Notes: a model not told the origin generated them from the letters alone. A stretch of DNA of 64,000 nucleotides from Phenylobacterium koreense (GCF_040545335.1 NZ_JBEPLU010000004.1:57696-121695); one strand, 5' to 3'; positions 42,728 through 52,869 are shown, counted from the stretch's first letter. A program made the numbers and translations.

Positions 42728-42746
42728 GCCGCCGTGGGAAGGCGGC
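42728..42746 (-). terminator. Candidate hairpin after the exoD-like gene
   Basis: GCCGCC (42728-42733) and GGCGGC (42741-42746) flank GTGGGAA. It lies just beyond the stop of the minus-strand ExoD gene. No T-run follows, so termination is uncertain. Confidence 0.35.
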
Positions 42747-42755
42747 AAGGCTGGG

Positions 42756-43379
42756 TCAGAACATCCCCGCCAGGGTCGCGAAGAAGGCGAGGATCGCCGC
42801 CAGGATCGCCTTCGACAGCACCGCCAGCACCAGGATCGACAGCGCCGCCGTGACCCAGCCGATCAGCGCCGCCACGCCGTCCCGCTCGGCCCCGCCGATG
42901 GCGAAGGCCGCGATGGCGAAGGACGGCAGCATGTTCCCGAACGGGATGGGCAGGAAGACGATCAGCGACAGCACGAAGCACAGGGCGCCGACCAGCCGGT
43001 CGCCGACCGGGTTGTACATGAAGGTCAGCCGCGGCCGCAGCCGCCGCTCCAGCCGGGCCAGGTGCGGCCGCAGCTTGCTCACCAGGGCGCGGAAGTCGCT
43101 CATGCTCATGGTCGAGCCGAGCACCGCCTTGGGCAGCCACAGGGTCCTGCGTCCCATGGTCCACTGGGCGGTGACGAAGATCAGCGGCGCGCCGAGCAGG
43201 GCCGAAACCCCCGGCGGCATCGGCAGCACCAGCGGCGCTGCGAAGACGAACATCAGCGCTCCGAACGCCCGGTCGCCGAAGGTCTCCAGCAGATCGGCCA
43301 CCGACACCTTCGCCACCTGCCGCGCCGCCATCAGGTCGAGCAGTTCGGAGACGCTGGCGGCATGGGGGTGATCGGACAT
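42756..43379 (-). CDS. ExoD-family exopolysaccharide synthesis protein
   Basis: Product of 207 residues. ExoD signatures are LLETFGDRAFGALMFVFAAPLVLPMPPGVSALLGAPLIFVTAQWTMGRRTLWLP and GALCFVLSLIVFLPIPFGNMLPSFAIAAFAIG. It has about four to five membrane helices. ExoD of Sinorhizobium affects exopolysaccharide production and nodule invasion; the biochemical role is unknown. It is 18 kb away from the main exopolysaccharide locus. Confidence 0.87.
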   Translation of the reverse strand: MSDHPHAASVSELLDLMAARQVAKVSVADLLETFGDRAFGALMFVFAAPLVLPMPPGVSALLGAPLIFVTAQWTMGRRTLWLPKAVLGSTMSMSDFRALVSKLRPHLARLERRLRPRLTFMYNPVGDRLVGALCFVLSLIVFLPIPFGNMLPSFAIAAFAIGGAERDGVAALIGWVTAALSILVLAVLSKAILAAILAFFATLAGMF

Positions 43380-43546
43380 CGCAAGCTCGGCGCTAACACG
43401 GTCAGGCGCCGTTGCGGAAGTGGAAGCAGCGTCGAGGGATACATCCTCACAGGATTGTTGAGTTCGAAGCTTCCGCCAGGGCGCCCTTGCGACGACCGTC
43501 GAACCCGCGACAATCCGGGCAAGGTCAGGAAGAGGGAGAGCGACGC

Positions 43547-44566
43547 ATGCAGGCCTTGGAAGTCTCCGCGCCCTGGGGGCTCGACGCGCTGAAGGTGGCG
43601 GACGCCCCCGATCCGAAGCCGGGCCACGGCGAGGTCCTCGTCCGGATGCGGGCCGTCTCGCTGAACTACCGCGACCTTTTGATGGTCAATGGCATGTACA
43701 GCCGCGGATCGGCCACCGCCTCGGGCGCCATCACCCCGTTCTCGGACGGCTGCGGGATCGTCGAGGCCGTCGGGCCGGGCGTGACCCGCGTCGCGGTCGG
43801 GGACCGGGTCTCCACGCTGTTCTTCCAGAACTGGACCGGCGGCGGCCCGAACCTGGAGAAGCTGAGCTCGTCCCTGGGCTTTCCCATTCCCGGCGCCGGC
43901 CGCGAACTGGCGGTCTTCAGTCAGGAGGGCGTCTCAAAGGTTCCCGACTTCCTCACCGATCAGCAGGTGGCCACCCTGCCGTGCGCGGCCCTGACCGCCT
44001 GGCGCGCTCTCTTCGAGGACGCGCGGCTGGAGCCGGGCGACACCGTGCTCCTGCAGGGGACCGGCGGAGTCTCGATCTTCGGCCTGCAGTTCGCCAAGGC
44101 CGCCGGCTATCGCACCATCATCACCTCGTCCTCGGACGAGAAGCTCGAGCGCGCCAGGGCGCTCGGGGCCGATCACCTGATCAATTACAAGGAAGCGCCT
44201 GACTGGGCCAAGGCGGCGCGCGAGATCACCGGCGGCGTCGGCGTGGACTTCATCATGGAGGTCGGCGGCGCCGGCACCATCCAGCAAAGCCTGCGGGCGG
44301 TTCGGATCGGCGGCCATATCGCGGTGATTGGCGTGGTCGCCGGAGCTGGAGAGGGCGTCAACCCGGCCGTCCTCATCAGCAACAACGCCCGGCTCCAGGG
44401 GCTGACCGTGGGCTCGCGCGAGATGTTCGAAGCCATGTGCCGCGCCATCTCCCTCCACCAGATCGAACCAGTGGTGGACAAGGTCTTCCCCTGGACCGAC
44501 GCCCCCGCCGCCTTCCGCGCCATGCAGGGCGGCGAACACTTCGGCAAGATCGTCCTGCAGTTCTGA
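43547..44566 (+). CDS. Medium-chain dehydrogenase/reductase, quinone-oxidoreductase-like
   Basis: Product of 339 residues; AGAGGGAGAG precedes the ATG. The fold has the GroES-like domain (VRMRAVSLNYRDLLMVNG, VEAVGPGVTRVAVGDRVS) and the NAD(P) domain (VLLQGTGGVSIFGLQFAKAAG). The usual catalytic zinc ligands (Cys near position 40 and the GHE motif) are absent, which places it among the zinc-independent members despite its common alcohol dehydrogenase label. Substrate unknown. Confidence 0.85.
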   Translation: MQALEVSAPWGLDALKVADAPDPKPGHGEVLVRMRAVSLNYRDLLMVNGMYSRGSATASGAITPFSDGCGIVEAVGPGVTRVAVGDRVSTLFFQNWTGGGPNLEKLSSSLGFPIPGAGRELAVFSQEGVSKVPDFLTDQQVATLPCAALTAWRALFEDARLEPGDTVLLQGTGGVSIFGLQFAKAAGYRTIITSSSDEKLERARALGADHLINYKEAPDWAKAAREITGGVGVDFIMEVGGAGTIQQSLRAVRIGGHIAVIGVVAGAGEGVNPAVLISNNARLQGLTVGSREMFEAMCRAISLHQIEPVVDKVFPWTDAPAAFRAMQGGEHFGKIVLQF

Positions 44567-44585
44567 CGAAAGGTCTCTTAGATGC

Positions 44586-44724
44586 CCCCCGCGGGGAGCT
44601 CCCGGCGAAGCCGGGTGAGGGGGCCTCCCCGCCAGGGGAGGACGGCAGTGGCCAGGTGGAACCGCCTATGGCGGCCCCCTCCGTCGCGCTGCGCGCGCCA
44701 CCTCCCCAGCGGGGGAGGATCTAG
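44586..44724. repeat. GC-rich dispersed intergenic repeat
   Basis: The gap between the convergent MDR gene and cysNC contains several hairpins in series: CCCGGC-GAA-GCCGGG, CCTCCCC-GCCA-GGGGAGG, and CTCCCC-AGCG-GGGGAG. Its wording (GAAGCCGGGTGAGGGGGC) is like the noncoding elements scattered in Caulobacteraceae genomes. It probably also terminates both transcripts. Confidence 0.6.
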
Positions 44725-44737
44725 GATTGCATTGGCC

Positions 44738-46642
44738 TCAGATCGAGTACTCGATCTCCCCCTCCAGCCAGGCGACGATCTGCTCGGCGGCCTCGGCGGC
44801 GGACATCTTGGTGGTGTCGATGACGATCTCGGCGTTCTCGGGCGCCTCATAGGGGCTGTCGATGCCGGTGAAGTTCTTCAACTCGCCGGCGCGGGCCTTC
44901 TTGTAGAGCCCCTTCACGTCGCGCTGCTCGGCGACCGCCAGGGGCGTGTCCACGAACACCTCGACGAAGTCGCCCTCGGCCTGCAGGTCGCGCGCCAGCC
45001 GCCGCTCGGCGCGGAACGGCGAGATGAACGAGACCAGCACGATCAGCCCGGCGTCGACCATCAGCTTGGCCACCTCCGCCACCCGGCGGATGTTCTCCAC
45101 CCGGTCCTCGTCGGTGAAGCCCAGGTCCTTGTTCAGGCCGTGGCGGACGTTGTCGCCGTCCAGCAGATAGGTATGCCGCCCGTCCGCGTGCAGGCGCTTT
45201 TCGACCAGGTTGGCGATGGTCGACTTGCCCGAGCCGGACAGCCCGGTCAGCCAGACCACCCGGCCGCGCTGGCCCTTCAGCGCCGCGCGCGAGCTCTTGT
45301 CCACGTCCAGCGCCTGCCAGTGGATGTTCTGGCTGCGCCGCAGGGCGAAGTGCAGCATCCCGGCGCCGACCGTCCGGTTGGAGATCCGGTCGATCAGGAT
45401 GAAGCCGCCCAGGTCGTGATTGTCGGCATAGGCGTCGAAGGCGATCGGCGCGTCCAGCGACAGGTTGCACACCCCGATCTCGTTGAGCTCCAGCCGCTTG
45501 GCCGCCAGGTGCTCCAGGGTGTTCACGTTGATCTTGTACTTGGGCTCGGTGATCTGGGCCGAGGCCGTGCGGGTCCCCAGCTTCATCAGGTAGGGCCGGC
45601 CCGGCAGCATGGCCTCGTCGTCCATCCAGACGATGGTGGCCTCGAACTGGTCGGCCACCGGCGGCGGCGAGCCCGCCTCGGCGATCACGTCCCCGCGCGA
45701 GATGTCGATCTCGTCCTTCAGGGTCAGGGTCACCGACTGGCCGGCGACCGCCACGTCCAGGTCCTGGCGGAAGGTGACGATGCGTTCGACCGTGCTCTCG
45801 CGCCCCGAGGGCAGGGCCTTGATCTTGTCGCCCGGCCGGATCGTTCCCGACGAGATGAAGCCCGAGAAGCCGCGGAAGTCGAGGTTCGGCCGGTTCACCC
45901 ACTGCACCGCCATGCGGAACGGCTTCTCCCGCTGGTCGTCCTCGACCGGCAGGGTCTCCAGCAGCGGCATCAGGGCCGGGCCCTCGTACCAGGGGGCGGC
46001 CTCGCTGCGGGCGGTGATGTTGTCGCCTTTCAGCGCCGACATCGGGATGGCGGTGAATTGCTTGATCCCGATCTGGGCGGCGAAGTCGTGGTACTCGTCG
46101 AGGATGGCGTCGAACACCTCCTTCGACCACCCGACCAGGTCCATCTTGTTCACCGCCAGGATCACGTGGCGGATGCCCAGCAGGCTGACGAGATAGGAGT
46201 GCCGGCGCGTCTGGGTCAGCACGCCCTTGCGCGCGTCGATCAGGATCACCGCGGCGTCGGCGGTCGAGGCGCCGGTCACCATGTTGCGCGTGTACTGCTC
46301 GTGGCCGGGAGTGTCGGCGACGATGAACTTGCGCTTGTCGGTCGAGAAGAAGCGATAGGCGACGTCGATGGTGATGCCTTGCTCGCGCTCGGCGGCCAGG
46401 CCGTCGACCAGCAGGGCGAAGTCGATCTCGCCGCCTTGCGTCCCGACCTTCTTGGAGTCGGCTTCGAGGGCCGCAAGCTGGTCCTCGAAGATCATCTTGG
46501 AGTCGTAGAGCAGCCGGCCGATGAGCGTCGACTTGCCGTCGTCCACCGATCCGCAGGTCAGGAACCGCAACAGGCTCTTGCGCTCGTGCGCGGCGAGATA
46601 GGCTTCGATGTCTTCGGCGATGAGGGCGGACTGATGAGCCAT
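44738..46642 (-). CDS. cysNC: Bifunctional sulfate adenylyltransferase subunit 1/adenylylsulfate kinase
   Basis: Product of 634 residues. The N-terminal GTPase has [26 protein letters not shown] and NKMDLV; the C-terminal APS kinase (about residues 445-634) has Walker [29 protein letters not shown] and the [12 protein letters not shown] region. It activates sulfate: with CysD it makes APS, and its kinase domain then makes PAPS. GGAGGGG lies before the ATG, and the start overlaps the cysD stop as TGATG. Confidence 0.94.
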   Translation of the reverse strand: MAHQSALIAEDIEAYLAAHERKSLLRFLTCGSVDDGKSTLIGRLLYDSKMIFEDQLAALEADSKKVGTQGGEIDFALLVDGLAAEREQGITIDVAYRFFSTDKRKFIVADTPGHEQYTRNMVTGASTADAAVILIDARKGVLTQTRRHSYLVSLLGIRHVILAVNKMDLVGWSKEVFDAILDEYHDFAAQIGIKQFTAIPMSALKGDNITARSEAAPWYEGPALMPLLETLPVEDDQREKPFRMAVQWVNRPNLDFRGFSGFISSGTIRPGDKIKALPSGRESTVERIVTFRQDLDVAVAGQSVTLTLKDEIDISRGDVIAEAGSPPPVADQFEATIVWMDDEAMLPGRPYLMKLGTRTASAQITEPKYKINVNTLEHLAAKRLELNEIGVCNLSLDAPIAFDAYADNHDLGGFILIDRISNRTVGAGMLHFALRRSQNIHWQALDVDKSSRAALKGQRGRVVWLTGLSGSGKSTIANLVEKRLHADGRHTYLLDGDNVRHGLNKDLGFTDEDRVENIRRVAEVAKLMVDAGLIVLVSFISPFRAERRLARDLQAEGDFVEVFVDTPLAVAEQRDVKGLYKKARAGELKNFTGIDSPYEAPENAEIVIDTTKMSAAEAAEQIVAWLEGEIEYSI

Positions 46643-47571
46643 CAGAAATACCCCTCCTGCTTCTTCTTCTCCATCGAGGCGGCCTGGTCGTGGTCGATCA
46701 TCCGGCCCTGGCGCTCCGAGGTCGTGGTCAGCAGCATCTCCTGGATGATCTCGGGCAGGGTCGCCGCCGTACTCTCCACCGCGCCGGTCAGCGGGTAGCA
46801 GCCCAGGGTGCGGAAGCGCACCGACTTCATCATCGGGCTCTCGCCGGGACGCAGCGGCATCCGCTCGTCGTCCACCATGATCAGCGTCCCGTCGCGTTCC
46901 ACCACCGGACGCACGTCCGAGAAGTACAGCGGCACGATCGGGATGTTCTCCAGGTGGATGTATTGCCAGATGTCCAGCTCGGTCCAGTTGGAGATCGGGA
47001 ACACCCGGATGCTCTCGCCAGGGTTCTTGCGGGTGTTGTAGAGCCGCCAGAGTTCGGGCCTCTGGTTCTTCGGATCCCAGCGATGCTGGGCCGAGCGGAA
47101 CGAGAAGATGCGCTCCTTGGCCCGCGACTTCTCCTCGTCGCGGCGCGCGCCGCCGAAGGCCGCGTCGAAGCCGTACTTGTCCAGCGCCTGCTTCAGGCCC
47201 TCGGTCTTCCAGATGTCGGTGTGCAGGGCGCTGCCGTGCTCGAACGGATTGATGTTCCGCTCGACCGCCTCGGGATTCTTGTGCACCAGCAGCTCGAAGC
47301 CCAGCTCCTTGGCCATGCGCTCGCGCATCTCGTACATGGCCCGGAACTTCCAGGTCGTGTCCACGTGCAGCAGCGGGAACGGGGGCTTGGACGGATAGAA
47401 GGCCTTGGCCGCCAGATGCAGCATCACGGCCGAGTCCTTGCCGATCGAATAGAGCATCACCGGACGCTCGGCCTCGGCCGCGACCTCGCGCATGATCTGG
47501 ATGCTCTCGGCTTCCAGGCGCTGGAGGTGGGTAAGCGTTTCGGGGGCGATGGCGGGCGGTTTCGCCTGCAT
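46642..47571 (-). CDS. cysD: Sulfate adenylyltransferase subunit 2
   Basis: Product of 309 residues from the ATG at 47571 (a GTG 18 bases upstream is possible). The ATP-pyrophosphatase loop [26 protein letters not shown], and [21 protein letters not shown] are diagnostic. It forms the ATP sulfurylase with CysN, adding adenylate to sulfate. Overlapping stop/start with cysNC gives a single translational unit. The transcript should start in the 47572-47831 gap, which contains an inverted repeat. Confidence 0.94.
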   Translation of the reverse strand: MQAKPPAIAPETLTHLQRLEAESIQIMREVAAEAERPVMLYSIGKDSAVMLHLAAKAFYPSKPPFPLLHVDTTWKFRAMYEMRERMAKELGFELLVHKNPEAVERNINPFEHGSALHTDIWKTEGLKQALDKYGFDAAFGGARRDEEKSRAKERIFSFRSAQHRWDPKNQRPELWRLYNTRKNPGESIRVFPISNWTELDIWQYIHLENIPIVPLYFSDVRPVVERDGTLIMVDDERMPLRPGESPMMKSVRFRTLGCYPLTGAVESTAATLPEIIQEMLLTTTSERQGRMIDHDQAASMEKKKQEGYF

Positions 47572-47638
47572 CAGGGCTGTACCTTGCACGTGATCCTCGG
47601 GGCCGAACCCTGTTTGTAGTCAAAATCTAACAACGAAA

Positions 47639-47670
47639 AATCCGCTCGTCGCATTTCTGCGCTGCGGATT
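47639..47670. promoter_or_regulatory. Nested inverted repeat in the cysD / ada-alkA divergent region
   Basis: AATCCGC (47639-47645) and GCGGATT (47664-47670) enclose CGCA-TTTC-TGCG, forming one long hairpin. It is about 70 bases before cysD. It could be a regulator site or mRNA leader structure; no known sulfate-responsive riboswitch is recognised. Confidence 0.35.
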
Positions 47671-47831
47671 AGGCCCTGCAGCGATGGCTTAAGGGAGGCC
47701 CTTCGCCATGACGAGAGAGTTTTCCTGACAGGCCCACAAGGAAAATGGCGGAGGCCGGAAACCGGTGGTCCTGCGCCGGTCGTGTCCGAAAACCGCGAGA
47801 CATGCGTCCGCGCAGGGCCGATCATGCCGCC

Positions 47832-49328
47832 ATGGATATGGACGACGACGCCTGCTACCGCGCCTTCGTGATGCGCGACGCCCGTTTCGACGGCCGCATC
47901 TTCTCGGGCGTGCTGAGCACCGGGATCTACTGCCGGCCGATCTGCCCGGCGCGGACGCCCAAGCGCGAGAACATGCGCTTCTACCGCTCCGCCGCCGCGG
48001 CCCAGGAGGCGGGTTTCCGGCCCTGCCTGCGTTGCCGGCCGGAGACCTCGCCCGACCTCGGCTCCTGGCGCGGGACCTCCAACACCGTCTCGCGCGCCCT
48101 GGCCCTGATCGAGACCGGCGCCCTGGACACCGGCGACGTGGAAGGGCTCGCCTCGCGCCTCGGCGTCGGCGAGCGGCAGCTTCGCCGCCTGTTCCATCAG
48201 CATGTCGGCGCCTCGCCCATCGCCGTGGCCCAGACCCGCCGCGTGCTGCTGGCCAAGCAGCTCATCCAGGAGACCCGCATGCCGATGGCCGAGGTCGCCC
48301 TGGCCGCCGGCTTCGGCAGCGTTCGCCGCTTCAACGAGACCTTCCAGCAGCTCTTCGCCCGCCCGCCCGCCAAGCTCCGCCGCCTGGGTGGGGCGGAGAT
48401 CGCCGCCAGCGACGGCGGCGCGGCCAGCATCCGTCTCGCCTATCGCGCGCCCTACGACTGGCGGGCCATGCTGGGCTTCCTCACCGCCCGCGCCATTCCC
48501 GGCGTCGAGAGCGTCCGCGACGGCCGCTACGCCCGCACGCTGCAGGTGGCCGGGACCAGCGGCGTAGTCATGGTCGAGCCGGGGCAGGGGGACTACCTGC
48601 AGGTCACCCTGCGTTTTTCCAAGGTCCAGGTCTGGCCCGCAGTCATCGCCCGCATCCGCCGGGTCTTCGACCTCGCCGCCGACCCGGCGGTGATCGCCGC
48701 CCACCTTTCCGAGGATCCAGATCTCGCGCCGATGGTCGCCGCCAGGCCGGGCCTGCGTGCGCCCGGCGCCTGGGACGGCTTCGAGCTGGCGGTGCGCGCG
48801 GTGCTGGGCCAGCAGATCACCGTCCAGGCCGCGCGGGTGCTGGCCGGCAAGATCACCGCCGCCCATGGCTCGCCGCTGCGGGACGAGGCCGCAGCCCGCC
48901 TGGGCCTCACCCACTTCTTCCCGACCCCGGCCCAGCTTGCTGCGGTCGATGTCGAGACCCTCGCCATGCCGCGCTCGCGGGGCCGGGCCCTCGTCGGCCT
49001 CGCCGCCGCCGCGGACGCCGACCCCGAGCTCTTCGGCGCCCGACGCAGCCTGGACGAGGCGGTCGCCGCCCTGCGGGCCCTGCCCGGCGTTGGTGAGTGG
49101 ACCGCCCAGTACATCGCCATGCGCGCGCTGCGCGAACCCGACGCCTTCCCCAGCGCCGACATCGGTCTGATGCGCGCCCTCGAAGGCCCGGACGGCGCGC
49201 GACCCAACCCGGCCCAGCTCCTGGCCCGCGCCGAGCGCTGGCGGCCCTGGCGCGCCTACGCCGCCTCCCACCTCTGGGCCGCCGATCCCAAGAACCCCTC
49301 GGATACGAAACATGCCAAGGCCGCCTGA
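47832..49328 (+). CDS. Ada-AlkA fusion: methyl-sensing regulator and DNA-3-methyladenine glycosylase
   Basis: Product of 498 residues. Zinc-site cysteines fall at 34, 38, 65 and 68, exactly four less than in E. coli Ada (38, 42, 69, 72), which supports the ATG at 47832 against 47745. Cys34 is then the likely methyl acceptor. An AraC-type HTH follows (VGERQLRRLFHQHVGASPIAVAQTRR) and then an AlkA N-terminal domain and HhH-GPD glycosylase (VLGQQITVQAARVLAGK, ALPGVGEWTAQYIAMRAL). It both senses alkylation and removes alkylated bases. It overlaps ogt by 17 bases. Confidence 0.92.
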   Translation: MDMDDDACYRAFVMRDARFDGRIFSGVLSTGIYCRPICPARTPKRENMRFYRSAAAAQEAGFRPCLRCRPETSPDLGSWRGTSNTVSRALALIETGALDTGDVEGLASRLGVGERQLRRLFHQHVGASPIAVAQTRRVLLAKQLIQETRMPMAEVALAAGFGSVRRFNETFQQLFARPPAKLRRLGGAEIAASDGGAASIRLAYRAPYDWRAMLGFLTARAIPGVESVRDGRYARTLQVAGTSGVVMVEPGQGDYLQVTLRFSKVQVWPAVIARIRRVFDLAADPAVIAAHLSEDPDLAPMVAARPGLRAPGAWDGFELAVRAVLGQQITVQAARVLAGKITAAHGSPLRDEAAARLGLTHFFPTPAQLAAVDVETLAMPRSRGRALVGLAAAADADPELFGARRSLDEAVAALRALPGVGEWTAQYIAMRALREPDAFPSADIGLMRALEGPDGARPNPAQLLARAERWRPWRAYAASHLWAADPKNPSDTKHAKAA

Positions 49329-49854
49329 AAGCGTGACTGAACGTCTCACCCTCGACCGCCTGCCGACGCCCGTGGGGGAGGGGATCGTCGTCACCGACGC
49401 CGACGGTTTCCTGCGCGCCTTCGACTGGACCAGCCACGAAGCTCGCCTGCGCCTGCTGCTGCGCCGGCAGAACCCGCCGACCGAGTTGGCGGAGGGCGCC
49501 GCTCCAGCCGGCGTCCGCGCCTCCCTCGACGCCTATTTCGGCGGTGAGCTGGCCGCCCTTTCCGCTATCCCCTGGCGCACCGGCGGCACCGAGTTCCAGC
49601 GCGCCGTCTGGACCGCGCTCTGCACGATTCCCCCGGGCGAGACCCTGACCTACAAGGGCTTGGCCGCCCGCATCGGCAAGCCGGCGGCCATCCGCGCCGT
49701 GGGCCTGGCCAACGGCGCCAACCCGGTCGGCGTCGTCGTTCCGTGCCATCGGGTGATCGGCTCGGACGGCAGCCTCACCGGCTACGGCGGCGGCATCGAG
49801 CGCAAGCAGTGGCTGCTCCGGCACGAGGGGGCGGCCTTCCGCGACGCCGCCTGA
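49312..49854 (+). CDS. ogt: Methylated-DNA-[protein]-cysteine S-methyltransferase
   Basis: Product of 180 residues. VVVPCHRVIGSDGSLTGYGGG holds the active Cys145; FQRAVWTALCTIPPGETLTYKGLAARIG gives the helix-turn-helix DNA-binding part. It transfers O6-alkyl groups from guanine onto its own cysteine. Its start lies inside the 3' end of the ada-alkA gene, so the two are translated together and probably induced together by methylation damage. Confidence 0.93.
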   Translation: MPRPPESVTERLTLDRLPTPVGEGIVVTDADGFLRAFDWTSHEARLRLLLRRQNPPTELAEGAAPAGVRASLDAYFGGELAALSAIPWRTGGTEFQRAVWTALCTIPPGETLTYKGLAARIGKPAAIRAVGLANGANPVGVVVPCHRVIGSDGSLTGYGGGIERKQWLLRHEGAAFRDAA

Positions 49855-49957
49855 GCCTTCATGACGGAAATTTCATGATGCGACAGATCGTCCGACGGGT
49901 CTGACTGCCGTATAACGCCGCTCGCTGGAATCGTATCGGACGTACGGGAGAGTTCCG

Positions 49958-50206
49958 ATGCAAACCTTGACCGAAATCGTCGCCGCGGTGGTGGTCTCCT
50001 CGTCCGCCGCCGCCTACTCGCATTTCGGCGTGACGCTGGACACGCAGCAGGTGGAAAAGCCTGCGCCGGCCCAGCGCACGGTCGCGCGTACTGCTGCGCG
50101 AAAGGTCGCGGCCGCTCCTACCGCCCGCATGGTGGTCAAGGTCGCCAAGCCTCCGGAAGGCGACCGGCCGCTCTGTCCCGACGAGCGCGCGGGCCTGCGG
50201 GTTTGA
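49958..50206 (+). CDS. Small hypothetical exported protein
   Basis: Product of 82 residues; GGGAGAG lies 7 bases before the ATG. A hydrophobic N-terminal segment (TEIVAAVVVSSSAAAYSHFG) is followed by an Ala/Lys/Arg-rich stretch (ARTAARKVAAAPTARMVVKVAKPP) and a short end with one cysteine (RPLCPDERAGLRV). No family recognised; the basic middle may bind nucleic acid or cell wall. Confidence 0.5.
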   Translation: MQTLTEIVAAVVVSSSAAAYSHFGVTLDTQQVEKPAPAQRTVARTAARKVAAAPTARMVVKVAKPPEGDRPLCPDERAGLRV

Positions 50207-50346
50207 CGGGGCGCTTCCCGCTCCACGAGAATTTCATCGGCATAGCGCTTTGCCTCGCCTGCGTTCGCCGGTAATCCTTGCAGCTTGAGCACAACGGCGG
50301 GAGCTGGGCCCCGTCCGCAGGGGTGGAAGGCCGCGTTCTACAGGCC

Positions 50347-52827
50347 ATGAAAATCAAGAAGCGGCAGCAACCTATCGATTTCCGGGGTCTGGACGAGGCG
50401 GTCGCCGCCGATCCCGCGCCGGCCGAGCTCGCCCCCGTCGCCGCTCCGGCCGGCGGCGAGCTGACCCTTGAGCGCGAGGCGCAGCCGCCGGCGCCCGAAA
50501 CCTCGAGCCCGCCGCCTGCGCAGCTCTCCCGCGTCACCCCGGTCGCCGCGCCCTCGGGCTGGCCGATCTATCTGGTCGCCCTGGTCGTCTCGGTGCTGTG
50601 GGCTGCTGCGCCGCTGGCCTTCGCCCTCGGCTATCGCCGCGCCGTCGCCCCGCTGGACTTCGAGCCCTTCGCCCTGCTGGTCTTCGCCGCTCTGGCGATC
50701 GGCCCGGCCGTGCTGGTCTGGGTGGCCGCCTACGTCCTGCGCCAGGGCCAGAAGCTCGCCCAGGAGGCCCAGCGCGCCAAGGCCCTGGCCGACGAGATGA
50801 TCAGCCCGGCCGTCACCGCCGGCCTCCAGACCATGGACGTGGTCAACGCCGTGCGCGAGGAGATCGCGCGCGCCGGCCAGGCCGCCGAGGAAGCCCGCGA
50901 GACCATGGTCGTCCTGCGCCAGGCCCTGGCCGCCGACAGCGAGGAGCTGGCCCAGGCCGCCGCCAACGCCGCCCGCACCGCCAAGGGGCTCTCCGAAGCC
51001 CTCGGCCGCGAGCGCAGCGAACTCGGCGGCCTCGCCGACAAGCTCGACGCCCAGGCCACCGCTGTCGCCGACGTCATCGCCCGCCAGGCCAAGATGGTCG
51101 GCGAAGCCTCCGATCTGGCCGAGGCCCAGCTCCGCGAGGCCGAGGCGTCCCTGGCCTCCCGCGCCGCCGACCTCGCCGCCGCCGCCGGCGAGACCACCGA
51201 CGCCGCCCGCACCGCCGCCGAGGATCTCACCCGCCACATCGCACGCCTGGAGACCGCCGGCGCCGGCGTCGTCGAGCAGATCGGCGCGGTGGAGAAGGGG
51301 CTTTCGGCGCAGCGCGCCAGCCTCGTCTCCGCCACCGACGCGCTGCGGTCCGACCAGCAGGCGCTCAACACCCAGCTCGACGAACAGACCGCCAAGCTCG
51401 CCGACTTCATCAGCCAGGCCCGCCTTTCGGCCGTCGAGATGGGTGACCGCGCGGCCCGCGGCGGGGAGGCCCTGCGCCAGCTTCTCGCCGACGCCTCCGC
51501 CCAGTTCCGCGAGTTGGCCGAAACCGCCAAGGCCGAGCGCGACGAGTTCGGCCAGACGACCCTGCATTCGGTGGAAGCCGTCGGCCAGGCCGCCGCCGCC
51601 GAGCGTGTGCGCCTGGAGGAGCAGACGCGCCTGGCCATCGCCGCCATGGGCCAGGCCGCCGAGGAGACCCGCCTGGCCGCCGCCCGTCACGCCGAGCTCG
51701 CCCGCAACCAGGTCGACCAGCTCTCCGAAGCCGCCTTCACCGCCGGCCAGCAGGCCAACAAGCTGTTCGAAGACCGGCTCGGCGAGGCCCGCGCCCTCAT
51801 CGAACAGTCGGCCCTGATGGTCGAGCAGGCCGGCGCCGCGACCCTGCGCAAGCTGGACGAAGGGGCCAGGGCCGCCCGCTCCACCCTGGACGAGCTCACC
51901 GCCATGCTCGGCGACATCGAGGCCCGCGCCACCCAGCTCCCGGCCGCGGCCCGCGAAAAGGCCGAGGAGGTTCGCCTCGCCGTCGCCGAGAGCATCGACG
52001 AGCTGATGGACCACGCCCGCCGCACCGCCGACGAGACCCAGGCCATCGACGACGCCTTCCAGAACCGGGTGCGCCGCAACTACGAGATGCTCAGCGAGGC
52101 GGTGCGGATGATGGGCTCGGTCGCCACCACCGGCGCCGCTGTTTCCACCCCGCCGGCGCCGCGCGAGCGGCCGGCCCGCACCTCGCTCCGCGAAAGCCTC
52201 AAGCCCGCGAAGGCGCCGCCTGCGCCCGCCGACGATGCGGCCGAGCTCGAACTCGACCAGCCCATCGCGCCCAAGCCCGCCCCCCGCGAGGAGGAGCCGC
52301 GCGCTCGCCTGCGCCTGACCCCCACCGCCACCGACGCCGAGTTCCGCACCGTCTTCGGCCAGGCCACGGGCCGGGCGGAGGAGCCTGCCGACGAGTGGAC
52401 CTGGAAGGACCTGATCTCCTCGCTGGAGGAGACCGAGGGCGCAGCCGCCGCCAGCGCCGAGCAGCAGCAGGCGCCGCTGGAGGAGATCCTCGGCGCCGAG
52501 ATCGCCGGCATGGGCATCGACCCGGCCGCGCTCCTGCCGCGCAGCCGCATCGCCGAACTGGCCTCCACGCTGCAGGCCCGCGATGGCGAAGGCGCCCGCG
52601 GTTTGGTCCGCAAGCTGGCCCCCGCCGCCACCCGCCGCCTGACCCGCAAGCTGCTGACCGACGAGACGCTCAAGCGCCACGCCGTGGCCTATCTCGGGCG
52701 CTATCACGAACTGCTGGACGACGCCGTGACCCGCGATCCGGCAGGCTTTCTGGTCGAAGCCCTGCTCAACTCCGAAGCCGGCCGGACCTACCTGCTCTTC
52801 GACGCCGCGGCCGGCGACCTCATCTGA
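50347..52827 (+). CDS. tipN: TipN-like polarity protein
   Basis: Product of 826 residues. Two membrane helices lie near the N-terminus (about 74-95 and 107-131), after a Pro/Ala-rich cytosolic head; a long Ala-rich coiled coil follows (about 135-600) and a distinct C-terminal domain ends TLKRHAVAYLGRYHELLDDAVTRDPAGFLVEALL. This is the size, topology and coiled-coil layout of Caulobacter TipN, the new-pole landmark that directs cell polarity and flagellum placement. The start MKIKKRQQP is preferred to longer readings from 50278. The name rests on architecture rather than on a residue-by-residue match. Confidence 0.75.
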   Translation: MKIKKRQQPIDFRGLDEAVAADPAPAELAPVAAPAGGELTLEREAQPPAPETSSPPPAQLSRVTPVAAPSGWPIYLVALVVSVLWAAAPLAFALGYRRAVAPLDFEPFALLVFAALAIGPAVLVWVAAYVLRQGQKLAQEAQRAKALADEMISPAVTAGLQTMDVVNAVREEIARAGQAAEEARETMVVLRQALAADSEELAQAAANAARTAKGLSEALGRERSELGGLADKLDAQATAVADVIARQAKMVGEASDLAEAQLREAEASLASRAADLAAAAGETTDAARTAAEDLTRHIARLETAGAGVVEQIGAVEKGLSAQRASLVSATDALRSDQQALNTQLDEQTAKLADFISQARLSAVEMGDRAARGGEALRQLLADASAQFRELAETAKAERDEFGQTTLHSVEAVGQAAAAERVRLEEQTRLAIAAMGQAAEETRLAAARHAELARNQVDQLSEAAFTAGQQANKLFEDRLGEARALIEQSALMVEQAGAATLRKLDEGARAARSTLDELTAMLGDIEARATQLPAAAREKAEEVRLAVAESIDELMDHARRTADETQAIDDAFQNRVRRNYEMLSEAVRMMGSVATTGAAVSTPPAPRERPARTSLRESLKPAKAPPAPADDAAELELDQPIAPKPAPREEEPRARLRLTPTATDAEFRTVFGQATGRAEEPADEWTWKDLISSLEETEGAAAASAEQQQAPLEEILGAEIAGMGIDPAALLPRSRIAELASTLQARDGEGARGLVRKLAPAATRRLTRKLLTDETLKRHAVAYLGRYHELLDDAVTRDPAGFLVEALLNSEAGRTYLLFDAAAGDLI

Positions 52828-52869
52828 TCGCTCCTCCTGCGGGCCTGCTGCCGAACGCCCTGCCTGGGC

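Noticed and set aside
44582..46798. A 738-residue plus-strand frame opposite cysNC
   Set aside because: Shadow of the GTPase/kinase gene; no motif of its own.
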